Virus record (IMG/VR): IMGVR_UViG_3300013126_000263
Location: 1 to 22,830 of that record
Source of the DNA: a virus
Strand: one strand, 5' to 3'
Length of the DNA stretch: 22,830 bases
Shown here: piece after piece, positions 21,480 to 22,830 of the stretch
How the letters are laid out: every line of letters begins with the position of its first letter
How positions within the stretch are numbered: the stretch's first letter is position 1
The notes under the pieces: model-generated
Databases searched by the model: none
Told to the model about the DNA's origin: nothing
What the model saw: only the letters and a program-made list of their open reading frames with translations
Position numbers and translations under genes: made by a program

Positions 21480-22527
21480 ATTGCTCTAAAGCATTCTGTA
21501 CCCAAGTAGTATCTACTGTGTTATCATAACAAAGTATATGTACTACTGCTTTTTCATTTGGGTTTAATCTTAACATACGACCAAGTCTTTGTGCAGACTT
21601 ACGCTCATTACCATATGCATGCATAATGATACCCTGTTTAAGATTAGGGATATTAACACCCTCATTTAACTGTAATACACAGCTGAGTTTATCAATAACA
21701 CCATCTTTAAACAACTTAAGATTGTCTTCGGACGCTTTATTACTACTATGATAACTATGCGTACACATTCTATCTGCTTGCTCTTGTGTATTAGCAAATA
21801 GAATCACTTTATCAGTTATCTTATTGAACAATCTTAAAGCATAGCGTTCTTTACTGGGATAACCCATCATAGACTTCATACGCATTACTCTAAGTATTTG
21901 CTCTTCTTTAAAACCATTAGCATTCATTAGCTTTTCCGTCCAGTAGTTATAATTCTTTAACTCTGAAGATGGAAAATAACCTTTTTTAGTTTTTTGCTTA
22001 TAAGTTAAGCTTTTATCTAAATCTAATAAATGTATAATAATTTCATAGTCGTTTAGAATACCATGTTCTACTGCTTCATCAGTAATGTAACGGTATTTAA
22101 TAGGGCAATACTTGGCCACCATTTGCCCCTTCTCGGACTTTGCAATGCGCGGCGGTGTACCAGTAAGACCTACAATTGTACCTTTATACTGTGAAAGCCA
22201 GGGCTCATGAGATTCTAAAAGATTGTGACATTCATCTAAATATACCACATCATAATCTAATGCTTGCTTTGTAATAGACAAGTATGTAGTAAACGTAATG
22301 TGTGGTTTAAGATAATCCATATTAAACTTATCAGCTTCTTCAAGCCACGATTTAAATATAGATCTCTTTGGCGCTACAACTAATACTTTTAACTCTTCAT
22401 AATAGTGACCGGCAATATGCTGTAGACCTATAAGAGTTTTACCAACTCCCATAGATACAGCAATGCCTGCACGTTTATTAGAATTTAAAGTATCAAGAGC
22501 TTGTTTTTGAATTTCTTCTCTACTCAT
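21439..22527 (-). CDS. SF2 (DEAD/SNF2-type) helicase
   Basis: A 362-residue superfamily 2 helicase. Motif I is SMGVGKT at 25-31, motif Ia VLVVAPKRSIFKSW at about 48-61, motif II DECH at 98-101, motif III LTGTP at 121-125, motif V near the segment LQLNEGVNIP, and motif VI QRLGRMLRL near residue 315-325. This short form, with two RecA domains and no large extension, is typical of phage replication or recombination helicases such as T4 UvsW-type or crAss-like SNF2-type proteins. It may act in fork remodelling or DNA repair. The ATG overlaps the stop of the HNH gene as ATGA. Confidence 0.93.
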   Translation of the reverse strand: MSREEIQKQALDTLNSNKRAGIAVSMGVGKTLIGLQHIAGHYYEELKVLVVAPKRSIFKSWLEEADKFNMDYLKPHITFTTYLSITKQALDYDVVYLDECHNLLESHEPWLSQYKGTIVGLTGTPPRIAKSEKGQMVAKYCPIKYRYITDEAVEHGILNDYEIIIHLLDLDKSLTYKQKTKKGYFPSSELKNYNYWTEKLMNANGFKEEQILRVMRMKSMMGYPSKERYALRLFNKITDKVILFANTQEQADRMCTHSYHSSNKASEDNLKLFKDGVIDKLSCVLQLNEGVNIPNLKQGIIMHAYGNERKSAQRLGRMLRLNPNEKAVVHILCYDNTVDTTWVQNALEQYDDTKIKWVKANE

Positions 22528-22830
22528 GATTCTCTTGATTTACTAAAGTCTAAAAGTTTTGCTTCAACAGGATGCAGTTCTATCCAAGAATGGCACATTC
22601 TACATACTGCTAAAAATTCTGAATCATCTAGGAATAACGTACCGACTCTACCTTTCTTATGGTGTATGTCGGTAGCTACCATACTACACCCAGGTATTCT
22701 AGCTTGACAACAAGAATGATGTTTCAAAAATTGCTCTCTTAATACAGAATATGCTGCATTTAGTTTAACAATCTTGGAAGATTGAAGGCGCATTGGTTTC
22801 TTAGCTGTTGGTTTTTTAGTGCTTGATTTA
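22524..22830 (-). CDS. HNH-type endonuclease-like protein, 5' end outside window
   Basis: A protein of at least 101 residues. The zinc/HNH pattern is CCQARIPGC, then DIHHKKGR, a spacer with LDDSEFLAVC, and RMCHSWIELHP, matching the Cys-Cys/DIHH/CxxCH-x-WIE layout of small phage HNH-type proteins. Metal binding is very likely; nuclease activity is expected. The first internal ATG is at 22793, but the frame stays open to the right edge with a basic stretch KSSTKKPTAKKP just before it, which fits the usual Lys-rich N-terminus of this family, so the true start probably lies outside the window. It leads the visible minus-strand array. Confidence 0.85.
   Translation of the reverse strand, partial: KSSTKKPTAKKPMRLQSSKIVKLNAAYSVLREQFLKHHSCCQARIPGCSMVATDIHHKKGRVGTLFLDDSEFLAVCRMCHSWIELHPVEAKLLDFSKSRES

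Overview
The window is a densely packed, AT-rich stretch of a double-stranded DNA bacteriophage genome. It carries a replication/recombination module and many small accessory genes. There are no structural (capsid, portal, tail), lysis or integrase genes, and I saw no tRNA, rRNA, CRISPR array or insertion sequence. The host is probably a member of the Bacteroidota. Start codons are preceded by A/T-rich stretches without clear Shine-Dalgarno sites, one candidate promoter fits the Bacteroidota -7 pattern TAnnTTTG, and the gene set (family B DNA polymerase, DnaG-like primase, short DnaB helicase, Sak4-like ATPase, acidic-tailed SSB, family 1 uracil-DNA glycosylase, ClpS, HNH protein, SPL-like radical SAM protein) recalls crAss-like and related phages of that phylum. 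The crAss-like placement is inference from gene content and protein motifs, not from a search.

All genes except one are on the minus strand, so transcription runs from high to low coordinates. Most neighbours overlap or abut (ATGA, TAATG). In transcription order: (1) 22830-18152 holds an HNH-type protein, an SF2 helicase, a Cys-pair protein, a ClpS adaptor, several small unknowns, an exported protein, a GroES-like protein, a 53-codon GTG-start ORF, an SPL-like radical SAM protein and a membrane-anchored AT-hook protein. (2) 18198-15303 holds a possible NinB-like protein, the single plus-strand gene (17529-17876), uracil-DNA glycosylase, a protein with a DnaA domain IV-like HTH, a conserved unknown and a two-helix membrane protein. 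(3) After a terminator-like hairpin, 15277-12266 holds the DnaB-type helicase, an unknown, a Sak4-like ATPase and SSB. (4) After a strong terminator, 12205-3188 holds the primase, a GIY-YIG-like nuclease, three small unknowns, a VWA/metallopeptidase-like protein, a MoxR-like AAA+ ATPase, two proteins that look paralogous, a PD-(D/E)XK nuclease and two unknowns. (5) After a potentially switching RNA leader come the family B DNA polymerase, a 321-residue protein with an acidic repeat tail, and the start of a small conserved phage gene running off the left edge.

The polymerase, helicase, primase, SSB, Sak4 and nuclease genes would form a self-encoded replisome and recombination set. The polymerase ends in a canonical bacterial beta-clamp binding motif and no clamp gene is visible here, which suggests use of the host clamp. 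The most system-like cluster is 5071-10134: MoxR-like ATPase, VWA/HExxH protein, a small partner, and two adjacent proteins that share local sequence blocks. It resembles MoxR/VWA chaperone pairs but has two partners I do not recognise.
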